A stretch of DNA of 64,000 bases from Muricea muricata (Eukaryota > Cnidaria > Anthozoa > Malacalcyonacea > Plexauridae). Within the stretch, counting starts at the first letter, position 1. Every line of letters begins with the position of its first letter. Positions 21,131 to 32,651 of this stretch are shown in pieces. Location of the stretch: NCBI GenBank assembly GCA_963855995.1, contig OY979717.1, positions 2,353,179 through 2,417,178 on the forward strand. The letters run 5' to 3'. The notes beneath the pieces were generated by a model. The model saw nothing but the letters and a program-made list of their open reading frames with translations. It searched no databases and was not told the origin of the DNA. The translations under genes and the position numbers were made by a program.

Positions 21131-21706
21131 TTCGACTGTCTTTGTGTGTAAATGTCCTTGTTGTCCTAATTGTATCACACTGTCCTATGTTGTCCTAGTT
21201 AAATCTAATTGTCCTTTGTAATTTGACACTCTGTAACATAACACTTAAACTTATATATTCAAATATTGCATGCTAATGTATCTTGTATTTAGTCTGAAGA
21301 TGTCTTATGTTAAGACGAAACGTCACTTTTAATAAATATATATAACCTTATGAAACTGGTCTATTTATGGCTCTACTAAAAGCACTATGTTGGGCTTTGA
21401 TATTTATTCTGCGAATTCATATGTTATTGTATTGTCAATTCTCACACGCTAAATTATACCCATTTCAAGCGGAAGTGAGCGTTAATTACTTCCGCCGTTA
21501 CAACAGTAATTGTAATTTATAGTATTTGTACACAAAATTTTGCAGTTATGCTGATTTTGATGTCCTCTTTCCAACTGTGGTGTTAGATTTTCCCTTCCCA
21601 TGCTTAAATTAGTAGGTCGATGGTTCATGCTGACAGGTGTTCTAAAAGTATTCTAAGAAGTGCTCTATTGCAAATTGCCAAGTATTCTACTGTTTACTTC
21701 AGCCTA

Positions 21707-21912
21707 GACCTAGGGTACAGAGCATACAGGGGTTAAACTTCTCATTAATTTTTCGTACCCTTGGCTTAGCCAGTGCGCTAAAGAGAGGCCTTCACCCCCC
21801 GTAAACTAATTAATATGGCTATTAAAAATAGTCGGGGGGGGGAAGGTCTCTCTTTAGCGGACTGGCTAAGCTATGTGAAGCCGAACCTCTGTATTCTTTG
21901 TGCCTAGGGCCT
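21707..21912. mobile_element. MITE-like hairpin, about 205 bp
   Basis: An inner perfect-to-near-perfect inverted repeat (CTTAGCCAGTGCGCTAAAGA at 21765 versus 21870 reversed) is extended by weaker outer arms (CCTAGGGTACAGAGCATACAG versus the reverse complement near 21885-21910). The centre is a C/G-run with a short AT loop. No coding capacity and no clear target duplication. Confidence 0.7.
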
Positions 21913-22712
21913 TTACTCGGCAGGTAGCAATTGCGTACTTGTAAATTTGTCCCTCTAAGACGTTCATTTATAATCTTATAGTAACTGTAATACAATATTG
22001 TGTAATGATATGTACTGTAGTGTATTCAATACTTCTTTTTACTTTTGACAATCTGTTGTGGTATGTGAAGTGTATTTTAAGACTTCTAGTAGTCAAACCC
22101 ATGGACAAAATAGCCCTGCAGTAATTTTATTATCTCCAAAAGCGGTAAAAAGCAAGTATGCAAACACAAACATACATTGTGAGTACGCTCAGTACGGATA
22201 CAGTACATGTGTATTATTGCGTAATTACCACATAGAATGATAGATTAGGTAAACGTTAAGTTGCAGAATCAGCATATGACCACATTTACTCATCCAATGC
22301 AGTCAGAGCTTTTTCTGAGACAAAGTTAAATTTCACCGGGTACCGTTTCTTACGCTTTGTGCAGTAATAAAATTTCCTTAGAATAATCCATGGCCGATAA
22401 TTAAGTTAATCTATTAAAAAAGCTATAAACGGTAGTGAAGTAGTTGGAAATAAACTATATGCTACAGACGGTGTAAACGAAAAATGTAACCTGTAGATAA
22501 ATGTACAGCGATGAAGTAGCTATAAATAAACTAAAAATTATGGATAAACGTACAAACAGCATAAACGAAGTAGGCAGAAATGAGAACTGGATATAAACAA
22601 ACTTAAACGACGATTACTGAGAAATACACTGAACACTGTAAACATAAACTATATATAAATGATACCCAGCGAAATTGCGAAAAAAACTTTAGTTGTTATA
22701 AGCAAAACAGCC
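21913..22712. other. Spacer without recognisable features
   Basis: AT-rich sequence with loosely repeated ATAAAC-type words around 22420-22660, but no convincing tandem unit, ORF or terminal repeat. Confidence 0.5.
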
Positions 22713-22720
22713 AGAAACGA

Positions 22721-22923
22721 CAGTGGCGGATCCAGGGTAAGTCAAAATAAATTATAGCAGCGCAATTTCAAATTCAAAATAACTTTATAACAATGTCATA
22801 GGTTATGAATTTCAAAAGAATAAAATCTAACCAATGAAGTTGCTTTGAAGGTATTTTAAAATGTACATATACCCTAGAATGAGCTGTGGTAATTTATTTT
22901 GACTTACGCTAGATCCGCCACTG
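22721..22923. mobile_element. hAT MITE, 203 bp, 8-bp target duplication
   Basis: Terminal inverted repeats of about 30 bp start CAGTGGCGGATCCAGGGTAA and the reverse complement of GCTAGATCCGCCACTG. AGAAACGA flanks both sides (22713-22720 and 22924-22931): an exact 8-bp duplication. CA-starting TIRs plus an 8-bp duplication are diagnostic of hAT. Confidence 0.95.
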
Positions 22924-23107
22924 AGAAACGAAACACAAATCGTAGAAAAACAAACAGCGACCGTTTGATAATGTTAAACAAGCTTACATAAATTAACGCG
23001 AGTCTGAATAAATTAAGAAATGATGACGTCATGGGCAGAGCAAGGCGCTCCGCCTGCCGCAGAACCCGCACTCTCCTACTACGAACGCTAGAATCACTGT
23101 ATACCTA

Positions 23108-23714
23108 TCAAAGTGCCCCTACCTTGTCCGATGAAAACCAAGAAGCGTCTCTCCCACAAATTATACATATCTCTGGAAGCACATGGGCGTTTCTTTGCGG
23201 CAGGGTCTTAATCTTAGCTTCTGCGACTGATTGACGCGTGATTTTTGGCCCTGGTTCTATCATGGGCTCTACTTCCACAGGTGATACTTCGGTAGAAGTT
23301 GGGCCTCTAGAGCCTAGCACCTTTTTCCTCCTTTCTCTGTTATCTACGGATCTTCTCTTCATCACAAAATGTCTTCCAGCATTTCATATGATGGTACCAT
23401 GCTAAATTAATGCTGATAGGATTCTTATGCATGTATGAAGTGAGAGATCCGCCATCGATGTTTTCATACGATTTTTTAGCTATTTCAGCTTGTTGACAAT
23501 TAAGTTTGGCCCATTTGGACCTACACTTAAGAAATTTGTTAAGCCTTTTGCGTGTAACTTTGCAAAGTTGCTCCCTAACGCCATCAAAATGCATAAAGCA
23601 TAAGGATATCCGAATATTATAAATATCTTCAGCCATGATTACTTTGCATAACGCAATTCGCACCTCGTGTGCGTTTGTGCGCGTGCTCAGTGAGAGTTTG
23701 GCTGATGTGCGCAT
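23108..23714 (-). pseudogene. Broken gene of unrecognised family (Cys/His-rich N-terminal protein)
   Basis: A probable start at MAEDIYN (near 23637) leads into a block with Cys/His residues (SLCFMHFDGVREQL, KSYENIDGGSL, YHHMKCWKTFCDEE). A one-base shift near 23345-23360 then moves the frame to an Arg/Lys-rich linker and a second CIICGRD motif. Similar layouts, a Cys/His module with a YHxxCYxxF-like motif then a basic linker, occur in transposon-associated proteins of cnidarians as far as I recall; I cannot name the family. The sequence stops at 23108 without a recognisable domain end. Confidence 0.45.
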
Positions 23715-23930
23715 GCGTATTTGTCACCAAAACAATGGCGGTTCGAATATTTCAAAGCGCGAAATTAACAAACTTTGGAAGGATTTTTTTCCTAATTGTG
23801 GACCTGTTTCACTTGGGGAGCAGCGGATTCTAATAAAGTCAGTTTTAATCTATCCATTCGTGTAAAAATTATGTAGTTCCACCAGGGGTGCATCAGAATG
23901 CGTTTTCTGAGCATCTTTTGGACACTCATC

Positions 23931-24964
23931 CTACATACGGCCCATTAAGATCCAACTTGGAATGTTATCAGGGCCTGATGATTTACCTTGTTTTAGGTTT
24001 GAGAGTTTGCAGACATTTTGCTCAGAGATGTGGTATTTCATTCGGTTAGGGTCCGTGGTTTGTATTTCAATATCTTCCAACTCGGGAAGAGGATGCATGA
24101 AATTTGTAACAGAAAGGAAACTGTGGTTAATGTGTGTTGCCAGCTGAGATCCATGGATCTCTTTTCCTGATACGATCATACTAGATACGGTTTTATTTAT
24201 TGACCGCCCAGCGAGTCGATTAATAGACTTCCACCAAAGCGCTGAATTATCGCAGTTCCGAACTTTCTTATCAAAAAAGGAGCTTCCTAGACTGTTGTTT
24301 AGTTTATTTACTTTACTCCTTAATCGTCTGAATGTAGTTGGATCATTAGACATTGCTTGTTGACGTTGATTTATAAGCAGGAGTGATACAAGGCTTGTCA
24401 GTAGGGTGTTGCTTTTATTTACGTACGGAGAAGAAAGTATCAATAGCAAAAAGTAATAGCGAATTGAATGCACTTAGTTTTTCCTTACAGTTCGGCAACA
24501 TTTCCAAAATTAACCAATCTGTAATTGAGAGTCATTTTCCGAAGCCAGCCTTCATACTTGGTTTAATCGTTCTTTTCACTACCTTCCAAGCTTTAAATTT
24601 TTAGCGGTTGTGAGGGGGCGTATAATTATGGAATTGTGGTCACTTAGTCCAATGCCAGGCAGAATTTCGGGCGTATTGTAATAACGCGAAAGGTTTGTAA
24701 AGATAAGGTCAAGGATTGCATTCCCACGGGTTGGATCTTGAACAATTTGTTGTAAATTGAAGTGGTGACAAAGAAATCGATGGTCTAGGCGGTTGAAATC
24801 ACCAACCAACATAATTGCTGCGTTGGGGAACTGGGCCAGAGCCGAATCCAACGAGGAGATTAGGTATTCCATGAAAAGAGCATCATCTTCTTGTGGGGAT
24901 GGTAAATAATCCCAATGATGATACAGGAAAAACCCCGCGGCAGTCTATGTGCATGGACGTGTGT
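23931..24964 (-). pseudogene. CR1/L2-like LINE fragment (endonuclease to start of RT)
   Basis: The endonuclease part (MLVGDFNRLDH, DPTRGNAILDLIFTN, LSDHNSIII) is at 24579-24872. After an interval with in-frame stops, the linker (NSALWWKSINRLAGR) and the first RT motif (GKSSGPDNIPSWIL) follow at 23931-24473, where the copy is cut. It resembles the LINEs at 1-3.1 and 8.7-13.4 kb. Its 5' side is cut by the next LINE at 24965. Confidence 0.82.
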
Positions 24965-27900
24965 AAGTAAGTAAGTAAAACCTTTATTTAACTACGCTAA
25001 CCCCTACAGCACAGCTGGTTTCGAAGAGGGGCGTAGTTTAAAATTTACATACAAAATAAATTACAAACAGGACAAATTACAAAAAAGCACACTGACTACG
25101 AACTCACGTAAGACTGACAAAGTTTACGATACGTTACAAGAGTTATATATCTACGCGTAAAATTAACTAACTGGTCCTGGCCAGGTTCCTTACATTTAAA
25201 TTAAATTGCCAGAGAGATTGCTGATTTCTTGATTCTTCTGGGAGACTGTTCCACAATTTTGCTCCCCTATAGCTAAGACTTTTTTAAAGATATTCAGTCT
25301 TAGGTTTAGGTAGATTGAGCTTTGTGGTAGAGCCTCGTAAATTATAACGCTGAGAGGAAGCCAGACACCTTCTGAAACATATTAATCGGTTGTCTGGGCG
25401 CTAGGTCGTGGGCTATTTTATACATGAGACTTGCTCCAAATTAGGTTCTACGTTGTTCTAATGTAACCCAATTTAGTTCATTAAGAGCAAGTTCAGATTG
25501 GCCGTGTTTGTTTTTACGACCTGTTATTACTCTAGCAGCCCTGTTTTGTAGCCTCTGAAGACGATCAGAATGCGTAATGCCAACAGTGTCCCATACTTTG
25601 CAGCAATAGTCGAAGTGTGGCAAAATGAGTGCGTTATAGGCACATAGTAATGTATGCTGGTCCACATGTGACTTAAGCCTTCTGATCACCCCAATTCCGG
25701 ATGAAACCTTTTTGGAAATTTTATCTATATGTTCATTCCATGATAAAAATTTATCGATACAGACTCCAAGTGCTTTCGTTTGTCTCACCCTTTTTATTGG
25801 TACATCGCCAACAAATACATTTGGAACAGCAGATAGGTTGTTAACGTTATGTCGTGATCCAATTAGCAAGTATTCGGTTTTAATTACGTTAAGGGAAAGT
25901 TTATTCGCAGAAAGCCAGCCCTTAACCTGAACAAGGTCATAATTTATGGCTATTTCTACATCAGAAACTGATTTACCAGATTCGGTTAATGTCGTATCGT
26001 CAGCAAACATTCTTGACGACGAATACTTCAAACTGTTCGGTAAGTCATTGATATAAACTAAGAATAAAAGTGGACCAAGGATTGAACTCTGGGGGATTTC
26101 ACATGCTATATATTTTTCTCGAGATAGTGCGCCATTAAAACTACATATTTGTGTTCTTTTCTCTAAATATGGTTTTAAAAGACTTGTGGCTGATGTTTCT
26201 GAGCCATAGAGATTAAGTTTTTTAAATAATACATCGTGGTTTATCGTGTCAAATGCTTTTTTTAAATCAAGAAAGACTGCTATATTAGCAGATTGTTTAT
26301 TGTGATATGATATTGTTTGGCAGATTTCGAGGGCCCTTCTTATGCAAGGTTATGACTCTTGCTATTTTTCAATCATGTGGAACACACTCATTTCTAATTG
26401 CCTCATTGAAAATCTTTGTCAAAGAATCTGCAATTATTGGCGAAGCAACACGAATAATTTTTGCTGGTATTTTATCAATACCAGTAGCTTTACAAGGATT
26501 TAAGGATAAGAGAAGTCTATGCACTTTGGACTCAGACACAACTTGAAACTTAAAGTTACTACTTGCCTTACTTAAGTAATCCGTAAAATTTCCGTCACTG
26601 TTAGGAAACAGTCCGCTAACTCACTTGGATTATTTATTTCTCCAATTTGAGTTTCAATGCAATTTATATCTGGAGAATTCTTTTTCCGGTTTAAGATCTT
26701 ATTAACGTGTTCCATGCTTGTTTTGGATCGTGTTTCACTTTTTCAAATACTTATTATAATAATCCGTTTTTGCTTCGCGCATTGCAGCCGTTATGCGATT
26801 TCTCAGTGATTTGTATGCATTCCAATAGTTATTGGATTTATGTTTTATAGCAAGATGTTTATGGCAATCTCGTTCTCTGATTTCTTTTTTTATTGCACTA
26901 GTTAACCAAGGTATACTTGGTTTATTTTTCACTCGTTTCTCTCTAATTGGAGCATGTTTGTCAAGTGCTGACATGAAAAGAGTTTTCCATACGTCCCACA
27001 TCTCATCAACCGAAGCTTGGTTATCTAACAGTTCCCATTCTTAAGTTAGCAAATCAGTCTGAAAATTGTTAGCATTGAAGTATTTAAAATTACGAAACTC
27101 AGTTTTCTTATGCCATTTTTGTTTAGAGTAGGCATTTATTTTACGAACAATGACGATCATATAATGGTCACTTATTGCTATCGGTACCACTCTGGATACA
27201 ATCAACCTCTCAGGAGTGGAGGTGATACAAATATCTAGTAATGAAGAAGAAGCAATGGTCATACGGGTGGGCGAAGTTATTGTTTGAGTTAATTGATATT
27301 GTTCCATTATTGAGAACAAGTGCATTGTATCATTGTTCGAATTGCCTGGTATGTTAGCATTCAAGTCCCCAAGTAAATAGAATTCCTTGTCTTCGTTGTC
27401 TATTAATTTCACCAATTGTTCGATTGCGGAAAATGAGTCAACTAAAGCACTTGGAGTTCTGTAAATTGTTCCAACAATAAAAGATGCACTAGAAGCTTGT
27501 GAATTTCAATAAAAACAGATTCAACATTATCTTTGATTAAATCCTTTCGTTCAGAAAACGTAATAGAGTTTTTAACATATATACGACGCCTCCCCCTTTT
27601 CTAGAGCGATCCGACCTAATTAGATTATAATTGTCTACATGCATATCTAGATTGGTAATATTATTGTCCACTTGTCTCGGTCAAAGCAAGTATATCAAAA
27701 CATTGATCGGCCAGCAATACTCTTATTTCTTCGAGATGTTTAGGTAAGCTAGCTAAATTGTGCATACTCATTTTAAAGCCTTTAACGTTGGGGAAATATG
27801 GATTTATTGACAAGTATTTATCAACACCTGGCCTGGCTGTATCTCAAAAGTTATTTAGGTAATTATTATAATTTCTACTTAAAATATTGCTACCCTTTTT

Positions 27901-28148
27901 ATTTAGGTGCAGCCCACTCCTATTCAAACAACTATAATCTATATCACTATTTTCAATATAAGTCCAATTATTTAAAGCTCAAACTAGCCTGAGAATATCA
28001 TTGACTTCTTTTATCTTGTTTTGAATAACGGCCTTGTCTTGTCTGACAGTAATGCCAGATATGCATATTTTGTGTATGGTAAATTATCTTTAACTTGAAA
28101 ACCTAAATTCAATATTTCCGCAGCAACTACCTCTGCTGATTTAGTATG
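24965..28148 (-). mobile_element. L2/CR1-like LINE, decayed, with esterase-type ORF1 remnant
   Basis: The 3' end lies at 24965 with a (TTAC)n tail on minus. The 3' UTR shares the GGGGCGTAG/ACGCTAACC hairpin-like segment with the LINE fragment at 39254. ORF2 pieces run back to about 27640. Upstream, near 27850-28090, a frame reads a SGLHLNKKGSNILSRNY motif typical of SGNH/GDSL esterase-like ORF1 proteins in this LINE group, with many stops elsewhere. The left end abuts the gypsy LTR at 28149. Confidence 0.78.
25441..27640 (-). pseudogene. LINE ORF2 remnants: endonuclease and reverse transcriptase
   Basis: Endonuclease: DRSRKGGGVVYM (near 27590), FYLLGDLNANIPG, SSSLLDICITS and ISDHYMIVI (27041-27415). 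A TAA follows, then the linker with KPSIPWLTSAIKK (26735-27001) in the same frame. The RT N-terminal half (26032-26720) is readable only in pieces. The C-terminal half (25441-26031) contains the catalytic MFADDTTL and the FDYCCKVWDT motif. FADD here, versus FVDD in the other two LINEs, indicates a different clade. Confidence 0.8.
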
Positions 28149-28305
28149 TGTAACGCCTGATGGCCGGATTGAACCACGGATTCAAACAGATTTAACTCGG
28201 TAGTAGAACAATGTTTTTTATTTCCCTCTCTCAAGAACATAACCTCCGTCTTCCACAGACAACCCAATATAATACCTCCTGTACATAGGGAACCCAAACA
28301 CTACA
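28149..28305 (-). repeat. 3' LTR of gypsy element 1
   Basis: On minus it begins TGTAGTGTTTGGG directly after a purine-rich tract (AAAAAGGGGAGAGA) and ends GGCGTTACA, giving TG...CA termini. It contains AATAAA. 157 bp. No 5' LTR copy is seen in the window. Confidence 0.75.
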
Positions 28306-29745
28306 TCTCTCCCCTTTTTAGTAAACTAGCTAAACGAAATTAATAATATCAACAACAACCCTCAGCAAGCAAAATAATGTCAGTCATAATCTGTTCGACT
28401 GTTTTATAGCTCGAAGTGAGCTTAAAAGTTTGTGACATAGTCATTATATTTTAGCGTGTTTTCTTGACCCTTGTGGGTCTTGTCGGTTCTTCAGGTGGTG
28501 TAAGTGGTGGGCTTGTCTTGATCTGGTGGCCTTCAGTTGTGGGAACGCATTTCTTGACGTGCGGGAGCTGTTCCTGGAGTACACGGCACCACCAGAAGAT
28601 TGAAGGACAACATTACTGCCATTTTTACTAATGACAGTGTATGGATCAGGCTTGAAGGTCGTGGAGAATTTGTCGGACTTATATATATCTTGCTTCAGCA
28701 ACACTTTGTCACCTACTTCGATACTAGAAACCTTTGCGTTACGTCGTTGGTCCGCGCAGCTCTTCATTTTTCTTTTCTGCTCCGCGTCTCTGTCTCATGT
28801 TTCCAAATCGTTTCTATGATAGGCCATGTTGGGGTCTGGTAGTTTCACCTTGATGCAACGGTTGAACATCAGCTCTGCTGGGCTTTTTCCCGTTGTTGTC
28901 TGAGGAAGTCCTCTGTACTTTGTAACGTACTTTTGCAATTCTTTCTTCCAGTCGAGACCTTCTGCCTGGGCAATCTTTATCCGCTTCTCCATGGATCGAT
29001 TTTGCCTCTCCATCTCCCCATTGGCTTGTGCCCACTTTGGTGTGACTTTTACATGCGTGATCCAATTGGCGGTGCAATATGCGTTGAATTCTGCAGCCTT
29101 GAACTGTGGGCCATTATCGGTTTTGATTGTTAGGGGCAACCCGTGGCGACCGAACATTTCCGCCATGGCGTCAATGAATTTATCAGTGGTTGTGGGTCGT
29201 AGGATTTCATACTCGTAGAAGCGACTGTAGTAGCCTACGACGGGTCCCATTAGGTCGGCTGCTAAGTGTTGCCATGGCGCATCAGGGAGTGCTGTTGACC
29301 TGATTGGTTCTGGAGGGATGGGTTGTGCCACTAGTTGACAACCGTGACAAGACTTGCAATGTTTCTCTGCGGCTTTGTCCATACCAGGCCAGTAGACTTA
29401 GCTTCCCAAATTTTGTTTAGTACCAACGATACCCAGGTACCCTTCATGGGCAAGGGCTAAAGCTTGCGGACGAAGCTTGGATGGGAGCACAATTCTGGTG
29501 CCTCGAAGAACCAATTGGCCACTGATGCAAAGTACCCCAGCGACCGGCATATATGGTTTGCACTGCTCGAACCGGCCACTTCCAATTGCTTGTTTTACCT
29601 CTGTCAGTTCGTCGTCCTGTATTGTGGCCTCCTCCACCTCCCTGAGACTCGTTGCATTTGGAACAGATGCATGTGTTACAAACTGTACGTATTCATCAGC
29701 ACTGTGGTGATATGGTTGGCGATTTGTTGCAAAATTCAACAACAT
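28306..29745 (-). pseudogene. Ty3/gypsy pol 3' part: integrase, truncated and interrupted
   Basis: One continuous minus frame with nonsense codons at 29398 (before VYWPGMDKAA) and 28795 (after HRNDLE-T). In order: the H2C2 zinc-binding region (...KHCKSCHGC), the integrase core with Asp in ADLMGP, TDNGPQF and the Glu in ANGEMERQN, and a C-terminal segment GDKVLLKQDIYKSD. About 15 residues are missing between DLMGP and YYSRF, next to the first catalytic Asp, by comparison with gypsy integrases in general. RT and RNase H are absent: the copy is 5'-truncated near 29745. Confidence 0.85.
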
Positions 29746-31493
29746 GTACTTTCATTCAAAGTAAATTAACATTATATAATTCATTTCAACGTTGAATAAT
29801 TATATTCAAGCAACATATTTCTCCAACTTCAACTAAAGAACACTTATAACACATAGTTATTCAATTCAAGTTTACAATTTGTTGTTCAAAAATCGAAAGA
29901 AATATTTATTCAACTTCAAGGAACCTATAAGTTTGTTCAAGCCTGATTATTTATTCAACTTAAACGTTGCAAATGTAAAGAGACTTTTAGTTCTCGGACA
30001 TACTTTCTGGTATTTATTCAGTGAACTAAATAAGACTGGAACGATACCTTCAGGAAAATAGCCTGAGCTTTGGGTCACAGATCAGAGATATACAGATAGG
30101 GAACTCGCACTCAATAACCTCAATTTTTGTGTCCCCGTGCCACGTCATTTCCACGCGCCACGCAAATTGCTCTGGCAAGTGTCGTTCGTCGCGTTTTCAG
30201 TCAAAAGCATAGGAAAAACGCCGTTCGAAAGTACAAAAATAAATATTTTTGCGAAGTTGGTCCACCGATCTTCATTTTGGGATTCAAATTTAAAAGGTAG
30301 ATAGTAAGTGGTTATTTTTATGTAAAAAGATGTACATTTATTGGCTAAATACGAAGAATAAAACAATATAAACTTTGTACCGCATGGCCATATTTTACAA
30401 TCTCGGTGCTTGTGAAGTTCTGCCGCACAACCCAGGAGAACCGTATCGTATAAAAAAGCCATATCGGGATTTTTTGCTTTGTTGTTGCGACACCCAAGTC
30501 CCAAGCACCAAGTTGTCCCATTTTTTCGTGTTTTTTTTCGTGTACTTTCACATCAACGCTCGTGATATTGAAGAAAAAACCATGGACGTATTTAAATTAA
30601 TCTTTGCACTCTGATTTTTTTGCAAGTTTTCCCCGAGTCAATGGATAAAATACGCAAGGATTTTGTTTACACCAACAGTCCAGGCAGGCAAGGATCTTGT
30701 GAAGACAAATTTTGTACATGCAATGCGAGATTAGTACATTTAAAAATGTATTATACAGATGCTACTGTACAGTGTAATTAAGGTTTAAAAATACAAAGTT
30801 TGTTTTGATAAATGTTTATTTATCCCACATTCATATAATATGTGTTCAATGTCAATGAACTATCAATTATTACATTCGCAACATCTAATATAAACTCATT
30901 ATTATTAAATAAAAAAGCAGCCAATGATCCAATGTTTACTTTTACAGTTATCTGGGTATAAAATTTTAAGTACTATGGATAAATGCATTGTTCCTTTCTT
31001 TGATAAGAAATTTTCTATTTAAAGGGAGCCCTGTTAAAGTGCAAAACTCTTCCATGGGAAGCTGGGCTGCTTTTTCCAAACCTTTCATTAAACCAGCACA
31101 GTCTGAAAGCATGTTTATATAATCTTGTGTTTACTTCTTGAGCCACACTGGCAAGGTAAAATTATATAAACATAATACTATTGTAGCAACTGCCAGGCAA
31201 GTGTTTACACAGAAAAATTTTGAACTTATCTCACTCAGTAGCAAGTTTGCCAGATTGCATGCATAAATTAGCCAAACTTTTAACAATGCTCTTTATTTTT
31301 CATTGTATTTGCCACTTGTTTTCTTTGTTTTTTTGACAGCACTAATGATGGTTTGGCTTAATTATTCAAGAAATCTGGCAACCCTGCTCCATAGTGTGCC
31401 TAGTAGGTCCCACTCTCAGGGGGTGGAGCATCTCTATTAATGTTAGTAGAGATTATATACTAACGTAAAATTGGTAGGGATTCCAATAATTAA

Positions 31494-31594
31494 CAATTAG
31501 TCGCCTAAGTCGAGGTGATTACAAGTCTATATTCTCTGAGCTGAAGGCGAAGTGAATATAGGCTTGTAATCACCTCGCCTTCGGCAACTAATTG
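31494..31594. mobile_element. MITE-like hairpin, 101 bp
   Basis: Arms of about 41 bp: 31494-31534 (CAATTAGTCGCCTAAGTCGA...) pairs with 31554-31594 (...GCCTTCGGCAACTAATTG) with few mismatches. Short central loop. No coding potential. Confidence 0.75.
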
Positions 31595-32528
31595 TTTTAG
31601 TATAAATTTCCAGGCGGTTACAAATAATAATCAACACAACTCTGTAAAAATTCACTTCAAATTTATTACTCCATAAAACAGACAAAAAGCAAAAAGCTAT
31701 AGTCACTGACCAGTGACTGTCACTTCAGAAACAGTAAATCTTGACAAATCAGAGTGCAGGAAAATCAACAGTTACTGGAAATTTATACTAAAATCAAATA
31801 GTTTTCCACAATCAAGTGAAAAAATTAAGCATAGTTGTATGATCCTGTGTCTAATTCACTGTAACTGAAAGAATAACAGGATTGATTGGCAATCTAGAAA
31901 AATAAAATATAAAACAGTTTAGGTTAATACTCATATTTACAGTAACTCTGCATGCTGCATCACAATCACCATTGACCAATGCACTGTTCTAAGCCTAGAG
32001 GAATCATATAAGTTAAATAAAGTATTAAAGTCTACATGACTTGCTCCATGGCACCGTTTGTGCATGTTGATGTTCATTTTGTTTTTGCACGTCCTTGACC
32101 TATAAAACTGTTTAAATACCCTTTGATACAACATTGCACTTCACAAAAATATATTGATAATTTCATATATATGAGCTGATGCAAAAAAAACTTACATTTT
32201 AAGTTGCCAAATTCCAACTTGTCTTGAGTTCAGAGCACTCAGCACTGAATCGAATCTTCAGTTGCCTGAGAATTCTCACTCCCGCGGGATGTCTTTTCTC
32301 ATTTTCGCCGCTAAAAAGGGTATTCGTTGAATTCCTTCTGGCTAAGAACATGCAGTGTGCCATTTATCAGAAAAATTCGTCCAGAAAATAAAGATCGATC
32401 GGTTATTGCACCTAAAATCGCCGTTTAATTGCCAAAATTTTGCATTTCCCTATCTTTTTCCTAATAAAAAATGTGCATTACACTTGCCAGAGCATAGCGC
32501 ATGCGTATTAAAAGTGGGGACATGATTT

Positions 32529-32596
32529 CCCGGTTCCTGGATCCCAGTTCCTGGATCCCCGGTTTCCCGGTTCCTGGATCCCCGGTCCTAGGATCA
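32529..32596. repeat. Short GC-rich tandem repeat
   Basis: CCCGGTTCCTGGATCC-type units repeated about four times with small spacing changes. Confidence 0.8.
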
Positions 32597-32621
32597 TCTG
32601 ATCTGTGTTTGGGTGAAGCCA

Positions 32622-32651
32622 AGATGGCGGAAATTGAAGGCCGTCTTGTAG
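32622..32651 (+). other. Candidate first coding exon (low confidence)
   Basis: AAGATGGCGG, a frequent start context and YY1-like promoter word, begins MAEIEGRLV and runs into GTATGA, a possible splice donor. No downstream exon was found before the gypsy element at 33.1 kb, so this may be chance or an exon cut off from its gene. Confidence 0.2.

Larger units (their letters stand above)
8577..21415. mobile_element. Inverted pair of Penelope-like elements with two nested insertions
   Basis: The sequence at 8577-8690 is the reverse complement of 21305-21415, so the outer ends match. Left-arm pieces on minus (19607-19381, 14401-13439, 8690-8577) reproduce the right arm (+) from about 20127 to 21415 once a DIRS element and a LINE are removed. 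The arms meet near 19607, where the left arm starts in mid-RT and the right arm starts upstream in RT. Penelope-like elements are known for such inverted, 5'-truncated partner copies. The inner insertions are younger than the pair. Confidence 0.85.

Noticed and set aside
30145-30614. Overlapping short ORFs on both strands
   Set aside because: No motif, no splice structure and low-complexity composition.
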